From the NCBI GenBank assembly GCA_016946835.1, contig JACVTC010000011.1, forward strand, positions 1,728,501 through 1,792,500: a stretch of DNA of 64,000 bases. Reading direction: 5' to 3'. Position numbers and translations under genes: made by a program. The stretch comes from Neocallimastix lanati (nom. inval.) (taxonomy: Eukaryota; Neocallimastigomycota; Neocallimastigomycetes; Neocallimastigales; Neocallimastigaceae). The notes under the pieces were generated by a model. The model made no database searches and was not told the origin of the DNA. It worked only from the letters and a program-made list of their open reading frames with translations. This document shows positions 1 through 17,271 of the stretch, one piece after another (position 1 is the stretch's first letter; every line of letters begins with the position of its first letter).

Positions 1-1492
1 AATATGAAAATAAGAACAATTTTATTTTTTTCTAATTATATTTTTAATATATTATAAAAAAATTATTTTATTTATTTATTTTTCATATAATAAATAAATA
101 TTAGAATTTTTTTTATTATTATTTTTTAAAAAATTTTAATATAAGAAAAAAAAATAAAAAAAGGTATTTTATATATAATAATGATTACTTATATATTATA
201 AGTGTATTAAATTTCTTATTTTTCTATTACTTCAAATAGAAATAATCTATAATATAAAATAATTCATATCATTTTATATGTAGAATAAAACAAAAAAGGT
301 ATGAAGAAAATGTTTTAATATTTGTAATATTATTTTTTAAAATAAATATAAAAAAAAAATTGTTTAAAAATAAAAACAAAAAAAATTTTTTTTTAAAAAA
401 TATATTAAAATTATAATATATTGAACTTATTTTTATATTATTAAATAAAGAAAAATAAAAGAAAAAATAAATAAATAAAAAATAGATGAAAGGAATACTA
501 TTTAAAAAAATATGTAATTATATATTATGAGAATTTAAGATCTTAATATTATTAAATCAAAAAAAAAGTAAAAATATAATAAAATAATAATAATAATAAT
601 AATAATAAAAACATAAATTAAAGTAATAATAATAATAATAATAATAATATAACGAAATAATAATAATTGTGATTACAATAATAATTATAATAATAAATGA
701 AATAATAATAATAAAATAAATAAATGATAAAATAAATAAATAAAAAAATAAATAAATAATATAATAAATAATAAAAAAATAAAAATAAAAATAAAATAAA
801 AATAAAAAAATAAAAATAAAAATAAAAATAATATATTTAAATAAAAATAAATTAAATAATTTAGAAAATATAATAATAATCATAGCAAAAAGTGAAAAAG
901 TAACGTTTTGATCAATTAAATATTTTTTTTTAATAATTGATATATATATATATATTATAATTTTTTCAATTATATATATATATATATATAATTTTTTCAA
1001 TTAAGAAATAATTTTCATATTTCAAATAAAAAATAAAACTTTTTATTATAAAATTATTTTTTAAAACTAATTAATGAGTGAATAATTATTATAACAAGAA
1101 CAAAAATAAAAATTGATCATACATTTATATATAATTATTTAATTATTAATGTAGGAAAGTTTATAAAATTTATTATTATTAAAAAAAAAAAAAACAATAA
1201 TAAAATTTATTAATTATTAAAAAATAAAAAGTTAGATATTAATAATGAATAAAGCAACAGAAATTATTAAAAAAATTAATATTCATACTAAAATAAAATT
1301 ATCATTATTTAATAGTTGATAAAAAATAAATTATGTGTTAAGTTTAACTATTTTAAAATAATAAAGTTGAATTTTTTTTTTAAAATATATATATATATAT
1401 ATATTAAAAAGAATTAACTAATTATTAAAGGTAAACTAATATATTTATATTATATATAACCGAATTAATTTTCATTATTAAAAAGTAAAACA

Positions 1493-1525
<33 letters not shown>

Positions 1526-1604
1526 ATATTTTTTCTTATTAAAAATTTAATAAGCAATGCAAAAAAAATAAATAAATAAATAAATAGTTTAAGTTTAAAA
1601 ACTA

Positions 1605-1645
<41 letters not shown>

Positions 1646-2970
1646 TAAAAATACTTACAGTTATTTTTATATTAAAAATATTATAAATTATAACAAAGAT
1701 ACAATAAGAATTTAGATAGTTAAAATACTTTAAAAAAAAAAAATTATAAAGAATTATTTTTGTATTAAAAATAAATATAATTAGTCATAAATAATATGGT
1801 AATAAAGCGAACTTAATATATTAAAATAATTTTTTTTTTATAGACTAGGAATAAACTAAATTAATTAATAATTATCAACCTTGATGGAAAAAAATTGAAA
1901 ATTAATATTAATTTAAAATAATTTAGGAAAATAAATAATTATACTTACAATATAAATATATGTTGAAACTATAAAAAGTTTAATATATATTTGAGAATAT
2001 ACTAACCATAGTATTACTATTTAATATTATAAAAATCTAATAATATATTTACCATTTTCATTAATATATTTAAATTATATTTATTCTATATATTACAGTA
2101 TTTCATAGTATGTAAATAATAAAAGGAATAAAAAAAAATTTTTTTTTTTTTATATTTTTTTTATATTTTTTTACATATATTTAAATTTTAAAAATTAAAT
2201 CAATATAATTTATTAAATTAAAATCATCTATTATTCATGATTAATAATAAATAATAAATAATATAAAGAATATATTTTTTATTGATTGATTAAATAATAG
2301 ATTAATATATGTATAATATCTTAATAATTGAAATATATAAATTACATATAAATTTTAACTTGAAAAATATAAATTGTTAATTAAAATTATATAACCAAAT
2401 TTTGATATTAAAATAAATAATCATAATAGAATGATTCATGATTTAAAATATAATAAAATTATTTAATTTTTATATAAATCTTAAATTATTATTCATATAT
2501 ATATATGTCTATTATAAATATATGTATTTATATATATTTTTTTGAATTTTTTTTTTTGTTTTTGAATTGTTATATATATATTAAAAAGTTTTCGATTTAT
2601 AAAAAATTTTTATATAATAAAGTAAAGCATTCATAAACTGAAATACCAACATACATATATTTTTTCAATTAATACTTTTATCATTTAAAAATAAAAAAAT
2701 AAAAATAAAAATACAAATAAAAAAGATTAAAAAGATATAATAATAAAAATAATAATATAAATAGTACAATAAATCATATATTATTTATAAAATAATTTTT
2801 ACTTTTTCTTTTTTTTATTATTATTATTAATCAAAGCTTTTAAAAGTATAAATATAAATATTAAAGACTAATAAAACCATTTCAAATTTCTAATATATAC
2901 AAAAAAAAAATAAAGAAAAATAAAAAAAAAAAAAAAAAGAATAAAGAACAAAAGAATAAAACATAGCAAA

Positions 2971-3001
<31 letters not shown>

Positions 3002-3237
3002 AAGTAAATAAATAAAAGGAGAAATTTAAATTATAATTTTAATATTTTTATCTATAAAATACTAAATTTAAATATTAGAATAATTTATATTATTCTATAT
3101 ATATATAATATAAATATGTTTATATAAAAAATAATAGTATTTTATTTCACAAATGTATATATATATATTTACTCATGTAAAATAATAAAATAATTTATAA
3201 ATAGGTTCAGTATGCTTAATATAAAATAAAGTAATTC

Positions 3238-3287
<50 letters not shown>

Positions 3288-3476
3288 TTATAAAATAATA
3301 TATAGAAATTAATAATTAAAAGTCAATCCTTAAATCTTTATGTTTTCATTAATATTATTAAATATTATTATTGTTATAAATATTGTTTAAAAAATATTTT
3401 ATACATTAGTACATAAGTACTAATTTAAAATATATATATATATATATATAAATTTAATATGTATTAAATATTTTTA

Positions 3477-3507
<31 letters not shown>

Positions 3508-3508
3508 G

Positions 3509-3547
<39 letters not shown>

Positions 3548-3583
3548 AAGTAGTATAAAAATTTAAATAAATAGATAAAATAA
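1..3583. other. AT-rich intergenic region, no gene seen
   Basis: This stretch is nearly all A/T with A and T homopolymers, TAA and TAAA runs, and TA runs (for example near 3430-3510). Apparent reading frames on either strand are Ile/Tyr/Phe strings made by microsatellites and carry no recognisable domain. The final part immediately precedes the ATG of the zinc-finger gene and may include its promoter and 5' leader, but I see no specific element that can be named. Confidence 0.7.
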
Positions 3584-6500
3584 ATGTCTTCAAATTCTTC
3601 CATATCTAATTTAATTAATCACCAAAATGATACCCCAAATATTAATGATAAAAATCCCAACAATGATAAAACACAAGAAGTGACAAATAATTATGAGAGG
3701 TTATTTCATTGCTCAACTTGTTTGAAAACGTTTAAAAGGTATTTTTTTATTTTATTTTATTTTTTTATTTTATTTTATTTTATTTTATTTTATTTTATTT
3801 TATTTTATTTTATTTTATTTTATTTTATTTTATTTTATTTTATTTTATTTTATTTTATTTTATTTTATTTTATTTTATTTTATTTTATTTTATTTTATTT
3901 TATTTTATTTTATTTTATTTTATTTTATTTTATTTTATTTTATTTTATTTTATTTTATTTTATTTTATTTTATTTTATTTTATTTTATTTTATTTTATTT
4001 TATTTTATTTTATTTTATTTTATTTTATTTTATTTTATTTTATTTTATTTTATTTTATTTTATTTTATTTTATTTTATTTTATTTTATTTTATTTTATTT
4101 TATTTTATTTTATTTTATTTTATTTTATTTTACTCAATATGTACTTTATATTCATATTTCTACTATTAATTTTATTTTATTTTATTTTATTTTATTTTAT
4201 TTTATTTTATTTTACTCAATATGTACTTTATATTCATATTTCTACTATTAATTTTATTTTATTTTATTTTATTTTATTTTATTTTATTTTATTTTACTCA
4301 ATATGTACTTTATATTCATATTTCTACTATTAATTTTATTTTATTTTATTTTATTTTATTTTACTCAATATGTACTTTATATTCATATTTCTACTATTAA
4401 TTTTATTTTATTTTATTTTATTTTATTTTACTCAATATGTACTTTATATTCATATTTCTACTATTAATTTTATTTCATTTTATTTTAATGTAATTTATTT
4501 TATTTATTATTATATTATATTATATTATATTATATTATATTATATTTTTATTTTATTTTATTTTTTATTTTTTATTTTTTCCCCCTTAACTCTTTTATAT
4601 TTAATAATTTCATTATTATTTTATTCATAAATTTTATCGTTCATTTATATACTTATTAATTATTAACTAACAATTTTTTTCAATAATATTAAAAAATATC
4701 TGTTATTAAAATAATATTAAAAGATGTGAACATTTAATTAGGCATTTAAGAATTCATTCGGGAGAAAAACCATACAAATGTTCATTTTTTAATTGTAATA
4801 AACGTTTTTCTAGAAGAGATGGTTTAAAACGTCATGAACAATTACACTTACAAAAGCAAAGGCAACCTCAAAGAAATGGAATTTTAAAAAAGAAGAAAAT
4901 ACGAAAACCTAATGAAAAAAAGAATAATCTTTTAATCAATAATAGTTCAGTTATAGCGAATTATCCAGGTATTCCATATCCAATGAATCCTACATTTCAA
5001 AATCATGTCAATCATTGTATATATAAATCGAATAATGAACATACAGAAAATAATATTCCATCAAACTATTCAATTAATAATAATAATAGTAATAGTAATA
5101 ATAATAGTAATAGTAATAGTAATAGTAATAGTAATAGTAGTAATAATAATAATTCAAATTTCAATAGATTTGATAATAGTTTAATTAATGAATATAATGA
5201 TAAATCTTCAAATATACATTATGAAGAACATCAAATGAATAGAAATTATGAGATGGAATCTAAATATGATGATTTTAATAATCCTAAAAATAAAATAATA
5301 TATAATAATAGTAACAATTATTATAAAGACAATCCTATATCTTCTCATACGATTTCATCAGTAAGTCATTCCTCATTAAAAACTAATAATGATATTGATT
5401 ATAATAATTCTAACAAAAAATATTTTTTAAATTATTCATTAAATAATATATCGAAAAAATATAAGGATGATGATAATGGTCATTTAATAAATAATTTTAA
5501 TAATAATTATACCAGTTCAAAATCATTAAATACTGAACCATTTATATATCAAAATGGTGAGTTTCAAAATGTTAGTCATAGTAATACTATTAATCAAAAT
5601 TACATTGATACTAATCATGACAGTCATAGTTTTAGTAGTGATAATGTAAAGCATAAGATTATTTATGACAATAAATATCAAGATAACAGAAATTTATATT
5701 CTAAAAGTTTTAAATTACCCTATAATAATGATAATAATGATAAAATTAAGGTGAACAGTAATGATAACAGAGAATATATAGGTTCTGGAAATAATAATAA
5801 TGATAATATATCAATTCATTCTAAAGAAATAGCTAATTCAAGAAATAATATTGATTCAATTCCATATAATTATAATTCACCATATTTATTTTCTAACAAC
5901 TCACCATATAATAGAAATAAAGATCCTCCTGTTAAAACATTTACTCAAGAAAAATATAAATACAAATATCATGATTTAAATAATGAATTTAAATATTCTA
6001 AGGATGAAGAAATAGAGTCAAAAAGTAATTATCCATATTCTTATAAATACAAAATAGATGAAAAAGTAGATAATTTTAAAAATGCTTCATTGTTTAATGA
6101 TAGAAGTAATAATTCAAGTGATAGTAGTAGTACATTATTTAATATCAATGATAATAAAGAAGAACTTTCAGATAATACCTATCATAATAATAATGAAAAA
6201 AAATCATGGTATAATCAAAATACCTTAGCACCCTTGAAGAAATTAGATAATTTTATTGAAAATAATATTTATATTAACAAAAGAAATACAACTTCTTTAT
6301 ATTCAAATTCTGAAAGTAATCATGACTATAACAACTATAGAAAAAATTCATTCATTCCAAAGGAAGAAAAAAATAGAATCAATATTAAAAATTTCAATAA
6401 TAATACTATGGTAGAATCACCTAATAATCAAATAAAGTTTGGAAATTTGAATAGAAATGATTATTCATTACATCATGAAATTAATCCTAATCATACCTAT

Positions 6501-6641
6501 AAAAATGACAATAATAATAGTAATTATAATAAAAATGGAAATTATAATAATTATAATAATTATTATTATAATGATAATTATATTGATAATAAAATAGAAA
6601 TAATTAATAATAGAGGTAAAATAATAATAACAATAATTTAA
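3584..6641 (+). CDS. C2H2 zinc-finger transcription factor, Mig1/CreA-like finger pair, Asn-rich tail
   Basis: Two exons: 3584-3738 and 4724-6641 (690 aa). The donor at 3739 (AG|GTATTT) and acceptor at 4722-4723 join phase-2 codon halves so that finger 1 is restored across the junction: C-x2-C-x12-H-x3-H, then the linker HSGEKPYKC, then finger 2 C-x4-C-x12-H-x3-H (residues about 43-96). Helix residues (R-C-E-H-L-I-R in finger 1, R-R-D-G-L-K-R in finger 2) and the linker resemble fungal Mig1/CreA regulators, which bind GC-box sites; DNA specificity here is inference. After a short Lys/Arg stretch the remaining about 550 residues are low-complexity Asn/Ser/Tyr-rich with no visible domain. Such tails are common in AT-rich genomes and may be disordered activation or repression regions. 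The intron is 985 nt and mostly a pentanucleotide satellite. Fingers and splice join are solid; biological role is not. Confidence 0.85.
3739..4723 (+). repeat. Intronic TTTTA satellite with higher-order repeat
   Basis: The intron of the zinc-finger gene consists of about 390 nt of near-perfect (TTTTA)n from 3745 to about 4130. Five copies of a longer unit follow (starting near 4132, 4214, 4296, 4363 and 4431). Each holds a conserved core, beginning CTCAATATGTAC, plus a variable number of TTTTA units. A (TATAT)n/(ATATT)n patch lies at about 4510-4545. The open frame through it (Phe-Ile-Leu-Tyr repeats) is an artefact because the finger motif only reads correctly when this segment is spliced out. 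Confidence 0.9.
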
Positions 6642-7419
6642 GATAATTATAAATCAATATATTTATTTTTATAAAATGTTAATAAAATTATTTTTTTATG
6701 ATTATTTATTATTTTATATTATATATATATATATATATTTAGATACTCTATCCAAAAAGAATTCAAAAAATCAAATGTCAATATGTTTTATTACCAATAG
6801 TTAGATTTTTTTTTTTTTTTTTATTATTATTATTATTCGATTTGATTTGATTTGATTTGACTTTTATTTATTTATTTATTTACTCATTCATCTGATTTAA
6901 TTTTTATTTAAAGTATATATTCTTTTCTTAATTATTATATTATTTTACATATACATATACATATATATTTTTATTTAGATATAATTATGGAATAATATTC
7001 ATTTTTTTTTTATTTTATTTTTTCAATATTATTTTAAATATATATATATATTTATAAATATATAATTTTTTTTTTTTTTTTAAATTATTATTTTTTTTAT
7101 TTATATTTTTAAATATATTAATAAGTAAATTTTGTTAAAATATAGTTAAATTGATATAATTTGTATGAAATTAATTACATACATCATAAATATTATTTAT
7201 ATAATATTTTATTTATTTTATTACCATTAATAATTAAAAAAGATTTAATATTAACTATTAATATTAATGTTAATATAATACAATACATATTTTTATATAG
7301 AAATATAATTATTTAATAATTATAAAAATAAATAAATAAAAACATAAATATAACCATTTTATTAGGATATTATAAATTTATATAAATATTTAATTTCTTT
7401 AAATTTTATTTAATTATAA

Positions 7420-7499
<80 letters not shown>

Positions 7500-8020
7500 A
7501 ATTTAAGTTTTTAAAAAAAATAACAATTATTTACATAAATAAATAGCATAAAGTAAATTATGAATAAACATATGTGACATCATATGTTATAACAAATTTT
7601 TATATATATATATATATTTTTATATTAAATTAAATTTATATTATTATATAATTATTATATAATAATCTTAATTATCATTATCATTATTATTAATATTATT
7701 ACAATAATATTTTAAATAGAATTTATATCTGTAATAGAAATATTACTATTAATAATTTTAAAAATATGCTACTTTATTCTCGATTTAAGTAGGGATCATG
7801 GTACAACACATAGTATATATTACACCAAAATTATTTAACTTTTGAACTTATTTTTATTCTTAATTACATTAAATTTTCTATGATTAATTAAAAATTGTTT
7901 TTTAATTTTTATTATTTTTTATTTTACTTAATTTCTTACATATATTTTATTTTTATCTTTAAATTATATGATGTGTTCTTTTTAAAATGTAAAACAAAAA
8001 AAAAATAATTATATATTTAA
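6642..8020. other. AT-rich intergenic region with ATT microsatellite
   Basis: No coding potential recognised. It contains a TTTGA run near 6838-6860 and (ATT)n at about 7420-7498, with the usual TA and poly-T runs. Confidence 0.6.
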
Positions 8021-8065
8021 TAAAGCACTGGATGTATATTCACTTCCTAGTCTATAAAGAAAAGA
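7990..8065 (+). mobile_element. LINE 3' tail remnant
   Basis: The sequence AATAAAGCACTGGATG followed by a CTTCCTAGTCT-type end and an A-rich tract resembles the 3' ends of the LINEs seen further right (AATAAAGTTTTGGAAG...CTTCCCTGTCT plus poly-A at 40845-40894). No ORF is attached, so this would be an extremely 5'-truncated copy. Similarity is short, hence modest confidence. Confidence 0.4.
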
Positions 8066-8124
8066 AAAAAAAAAATAATTTAAAAAAAAAAAAATCATGT
8101 AATTAATAAATAAATAAATAAAAA

Positions 8125-8621
8125 AAATTAAAGTTCGCAATAATTTCAACTTAAAAAAAAAATAATTAACAGAAGTCTTTTAATCTGTGAAGTTCGTTGC
8201 TCATGGACTTTTTTCTAAATTTTATTTATTTATTAATTACATGAATTTTTTTTTTTTTTTAATAACACGAAATTAATAAAATAAATAAATAAATAAATAA
8301 ATAAATAAATATTAATTGTCCAATATTCAAAATAAAGTTAAAGTTCGCAATAATTGTAACTGTAAAAAAAAAAAATATAGAAAAATAAAAAAAGGAATAA
8401 AAAAAATTAACTATTTTAAAAATTAATATAAAAATAAACAGAAATCTTACAATCTAAAGTGAGATTCGTTGTATATGAACTTTTTCTCTGAATTTATTCG
8501 TATATTTTTATTTTAAATATTAACTTTTATTTCACATTACTATTGAAAAATATAATTATGTTCTGTTCTAATTTGACAATTAATAAATAAATAAAGTTAA
8601 AGTTCGCGTAATAATTGTAAC

Positions 8622-8681
<60 letters not shown>

Positions 8682-9290
8682 AACTATTTTAAAAATTAAT
8701 ATGAAATCTAAAGGTAAAGTTTGTTGTATACGGACTTTTTTCAGAATTTATTAGTACCCTTTATTTTAAATATTAACTTTTATTTTACATTAATATTTAA
8801 AAGTATAATTATGTTCTAATTAGACAAATAATATTTATTTTTTTTTTTATTAATTTCGTGTTATTAAAAAAAATTATATATATATATATATTCATGAAAT
8901 TAATAAATAAAGTTAAAGTTCGCTATAATTGTAACTATAAAAAAAAATAATAAAAATAAAAATAAAAATAAAAAGAATAAAAAAAATTAACTATTTTATA
9001 AATTAATATAAAATCTAAAGTTAAGGTTCGTTGTATATGGACTTTTTTTCAGAATTTATTCATACATTTTTATTTTAAATATTAACTTTTATTTTATATT
9101 AATATTTAAAAATATAATAATAATATTCTAACTGGACAAATATTTTTTTTTTTTTTTATTAATTTTGTGTTATTAAAAAAAAAAAATTTTTTATATATTC
9201 GAACTTTAACTTTATTTATCTATTAATAAATAGATAAATAAAGTTAAAGTTCGATATAATTGTAACTGTAAAAAAAAATATATATATATA
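8125..9290 (+). repeat. Tandem array of a dispersed repeat, about 5 copies
   Basis: Five copies of an about 210-330 bp unit start with AAAGTTCGCAATAATTGTAA or a close variant at about 8129, 8340, 8598, 8914 and 9243. Each holds an A-rich tract, a conserved middle (AATCTAAAG...GTTCGTTGTATATG, then ACTTTTT and AGAATTTATT) and a block of TTTTAAATATTAACTTTTAT. Copies differ in poly-A length and by scattered substitutions. A related single copy lies at about 50690-50945 and an inverted partial one at about 48317-48355. Not coding. It could be a non-autonomous element or a LINE 3' region amplified in tandem. Confidence 0.7.
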
Positions 9291-9929
9291 TAAAAATAAA
9301 AAAATAAATGTTGTCTTCTTATATAAAAAATAGTTTATTAATAAATATAAATTTATTATTTATAAAATATAAATAAATGGTTAATAAAGGATTTAAAGTA
9401 GAGATAAAATGACATATTTTTATATTTAAATTATAGCTTGTTCTAGATACAATATTAATTTAGATTTAATTTGAATTGACAATATATTTAATATAAACTA
9501 ATAATATGAAAGTGTTGGTATATTTTTAACTAAATAATATAATAAAAGAAGACTCTTTCCACTTTTTAGAACATCGATTCATAATATTAGCCCAAAAACT
9601 AGTTCCTTTGACATATTATAAATAGTAGTATTGGAAGTTTTATTTTTAAACTCAAAACTCCAAAAACAAACCTCGATTAAATGGAGTTTGAGTTTTTTTT
9701 TTTTTTCTGTATTTTTTTTATTTGATCCTAGTAAAGTCCTGAACTAAAGGCAGAAGAGAGCAGAATACAGGTTTTAAAATAGAAAGCCGTATTTCTATTG
9801 GTTAAAAATCTAAAGAAAGAGTTAACCTGAATACCTGAATAAATTTTTTTTTTTTTTTTTTTTTTTATTGTTCATCTTAATAATAATCTCTCTAAATCCA
9901 ATAATTCATTGAGATGTATATATTCAGCA

Positions 9930-10765
9930 TTGATCACTAAAATATTCACAATTTTCTCTTTGATTTTTTTTTTTTTTTTTTTTTTGGATTGGAGAAATTA
10001 AGTGTTGGTTCAAATTTGATGTGAAACCATAATATAAAAAGTAAATTGGTATCAGAAGATTACCTAGCATGCTGTCCTAATGTTGTTGTGGAAGTAACAT
10101 CATACTTAGTTTTACATACAGGATAAACTTGAAGAAATTTGGCAACAATTCATTCAAATCATTGACGAAATTTTTATTAATTTTTCTCTGATTATTCAAA
10201 AAAAAAAATTTTTTTTAAACATTCCTGATGACAAAGAGGAAGATTTTAATTTTTAATGATACCATTAATTTTTTATGTCCTATGTCTCCTTCTTGGAGAA
10301 AAAGCTATATGAAATCTTAAAGATCGGCTTTCGGGAGAAAGAAGACGTTTTATTAATATTATCTTTCAATCACCTTCGAGAGAGTCTTCTTTTCCCGATT
10401 TCATATTTTTCTGGGACTTACGAAATTACTTATTAAAGTTATGCCTATTTTGATTAGTGATCTTTTTTTTCACTATGATCAGTTTGTATAACATTAGACT
10501 TATAGTTCCGATGTCAAAAGCGTCTACATATACATCGAAACGATAGGGTAAAGAAAAAATTCTGATATATATTCGAATAATAATTTTAATCCATATGGAG
10601 TTATCATCGATGAATAGGAAGAGTTGGAGGTCATTTCGTCCTCGAAACTCATAATGTAGTTTTTTAATATTAATATTAAAAAAAAAAAAAAAAAATCATG
10701 AATTTTATTTTCATGTATTTTTTTAATAAAGATTATTAAATGAAGATTTATTCCAAGTCTTAAAA
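9930..10765 (+). pseudogene. 5'-truncated, degenerate LINE copy (3' end only)
   Basis: This matches the last about 700 nt of the intact LINE at 35132-40080: the region encoding the FFWIG...CGFKFDV segment, the zinc knuckle, the LLLGG motif, the GLAEFL block and the 3' UTR ending in TTCCAAGTCT. Homopolymer expansions (poly-T at about 9968-9985, poly-A at 10200) and several stops show it is dead. 5' truncation is typical of LINE retrotransposition by incomplete reverse transcription. The A-run at 10679-10695 lies inside the 3' UTR; the tail proper is eroded. Confidence 0.75.
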
Positions 10766-10886
10766 ATATATATATATATATATATAATAATTCTATATCA
10801 TAAAATTTAATAATAAAATGAAGTTACTCGTATTTATAAAATTTAAATTATTGACTTCTAATAGATTAAAAAATTTTTATGAATCT

Positions 10887-11154
10887 CAAATGAATCTAGT
10901 CAAATGAATCTAGTCAAATGAATCTAGTCAAATGAATCTAGTCAAATGAATCTAGTCAAATGAATCTAGTCAAATGAATCTAGTCAAATGAATCTAGTCA
11001 AATGAATCTAGTCAAATGAATCTAGTCAAATGAATCTAGTCAAATGAATCTAGTCAAATGAATCTAGTCAAATGAATCTAGTCAAATGAATCTAGTCAAA
11101 TGAATCTAGTCAAATGAATCTAGTCAAATGAATCTAGTCAAATGAATCTAGTCA
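10887..11154 (+). repeat. 14-bp minisatellite, about 19 perfect copies
   Basis: The unit CAAATGAATCTAGT is repeated about 19 times with no substitution that I can see, which points to recent expansion. It is less AT-rich than its surroundings and directly follows a LINE 3' end. No spacer structure, so it is not a CRISPR array. Confidence 0.95.
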
Positions 11155-11232
11155 TAAATAAATTAAAATATTGTTTTTCATCTTTTTTCGAGACTGAATG
11201 CGAACGCAAACATTTATTTTAATTAATTAATT

Positions 11233-11263
<31 letters not shown>

Positions 11264-11476
11264 ATTTTAAATATAAATTCTTTTATGATTTACTAGAATT
11301 AATATAATAAATATATATATATATATAATTTATAAACTTCAATTTTATTTGTTTCAATTTGTTAAATTATTTGTTTGTTTATAATTTATATATATTTAAA
11401 AAAAATTATATACATAATAGAATTTAAAATGAAATTAAAATTAATAAACAAAAAAGTATATATAAAAAAAACCATT

Positions 11477-11530
<54 letters not shown>

Positions 11531-11546
11531 TATTTAATGTTGAATA

Positions 11547-15013
<3,467 letters not shown>

Positions 15014-17078
15014 TTCATAAATTTATTGATTTTATAATAATACTAACATTTCTAAATTATTTCATTCTTAGTAAATGATTTAATTATATAATGTTTTACT
15101 GATTATAATTAAATTTTTATTATTTAAAAAAAAAAAAAAAAAAAAAAAAATGAGAATTATTTAGTATAGTGTAAAATTTAGAATTCACAGAGAATAAATT
15201 ATAATGTTAATTATTTTAATTTTTATAATTATAAATATTTCAATAACATTCTTTTATAATTTTTTTTTAAAAAAAAAAAATTATATATTTAATAATAAAA
15301 TTGTATAAAATTATAATAAAATATAAAGTTTCAAAAGACGTTTATTCATACGAAATATTTTTGGAATTTGGAATATGACAATATCAAAAAAAAATTTTTA
15401 AAAAATTATAAAACTTTATATTATTATTAAAATTTTATATATAATAAGAATAATAATATATGCTTATTAAATTTTATTTAGTATTATTATTATTATTATT
15501 TATTATTTATTATTTATTATTAGTATTAAGTATTACTATTATAAATACTTATTAATATTATTATTATTATTTATTATTATTTATTATTATTTATTATTTT
15601 TTATTATTATTTATTATTATTAATTATTTATTTATTTATATATTTATTTATTTTATTTTTAGTGGTAAAAAGAAGAAAAAGAATTTTTTTCTAACTTTAT
15701 ATAATTTTTAAGATATTTTGATTAGAAATTTTAATTCTATAGGAATTATAATCCTTAAATTCTTTTTATTTTTAAATTCTCTCTAATCTACCATAAAATA
15801 TAAAATATAAAATATTTTTTATTTTTTTTTAATTTTTTTATTTCAAATATATTAAAAATTAATAATAATAATAATAATAATAAAAAATATAAATAAAAAT
15901 AAAAATAAAAATAAAAATAAAAAACTATAATATATATAATTTCTTTAAAATAAAAACAAATTTAAAAACAAATTTAAAACAAAAATATAAAAACAAAAAT
16001 ATAAAAACAAAAATATAAAAATGATATATAAAAACAAAAATATAAAAATGATATATAAAAAAAAAAAAATAGAAGTCAACATTCTTACTTAAATTAAATA
16101 TATTATAAAATTATTATATTAATCAATATAGAAATTTATAAACTTGTTTTATATAAATATAGATATTAAAAATACATATTAAAGTATAAAACTTATAATT
16201 AATTTGATAGAATTATTCATTATTAATTTTACAAATTATTTACTCTATATTAATTATTAAGTTATATTGAATAAAAAAAAATTTTTTATCTTAAATAATA
16301 TCCATAAATATTATTTAAAACATGAAATGAATTGATATATGTATTAATAAAAGTGAAAGAAATTTTTAATAATGAATATATAAGTTATAAAATATTCGAA
16401 ATATTCGAATATTTAACGTCTAATAAAAAAAAAAAAAAAAAAAAAGATCAGAAAAGTCTTTTAATTACAAATAGAACTTGCCAATTTTTAGTTTATATAA
16501 TGACATAAATATTTATGTAAAGAGGTTATTTACTAAAAGTATTTGCTTGATCTACAAAAAATTCTAATTATAATAGTAAGTCCAAAAGTTTTCAAAAATA
16601 AAATGAGTGATAATGTAAAATTTTTTTAATGGAAATAAGCAGTTTTTCTCTGATTATTTTACTTTCTGCATCATTATTTTATTTATTCAATTTAAAATTT
16701 ATAAGAAATTAATAAAAAAAAAAAACTTTATTATATATTATTTAAAAAAAGTAAAAAATACTGATTAAAAATATATGTAACATATATATGTTATTTTTTA
16801 ATTTCTTAATCTTTAATATATATTTAAATAATTATAATAATAATAAAAAATGAAGTAATATAATAAATAATAAATACTTCTTTATTAAATAATTTTTTAA
16901 TAAAGCAAAAGTATATTATATGACTATTATTTTTTTTTATATTAAAACAAAAAAAATAAAGAAAATAAAATATATAAAAATATAAAAAATATATATATAA
17001 TATTATATATTATTTAAATAATAAACATGATTATAACAGTTTAATAATTTATATCTTTTTATTTTAATTTAAAATATA

Positions 17079-17126
<48 letters not shown>

Positions 17127-17217
17127 TATATATACAATTTAAATTTAAAATGAACAACGCATCAACTATAACTACTTAAACTATATATATAGATTTATTA
17201 ATAGTAGAATAATAATA

Positions 17218-17271
<54 letters not shown>

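Noticed and set aside
557-1000. 147-codon Ile/Phe/Tyr-rich minus-strand frame
   Set aside because: Made of (TAA)n and (AAAT)n simple sequence.
3739-4630. Long open frames of Phe-Ile-Leu-Tyr repeats
   Set aside because: They are the TTTTA satellite read in frame; the zinc-finger motif requires this segment to be spliced out.
10887-11154. Possible CRISPR array
   Set aside because: 14-bp units in direct tandem without spacers; eukaryotic minisatellite.
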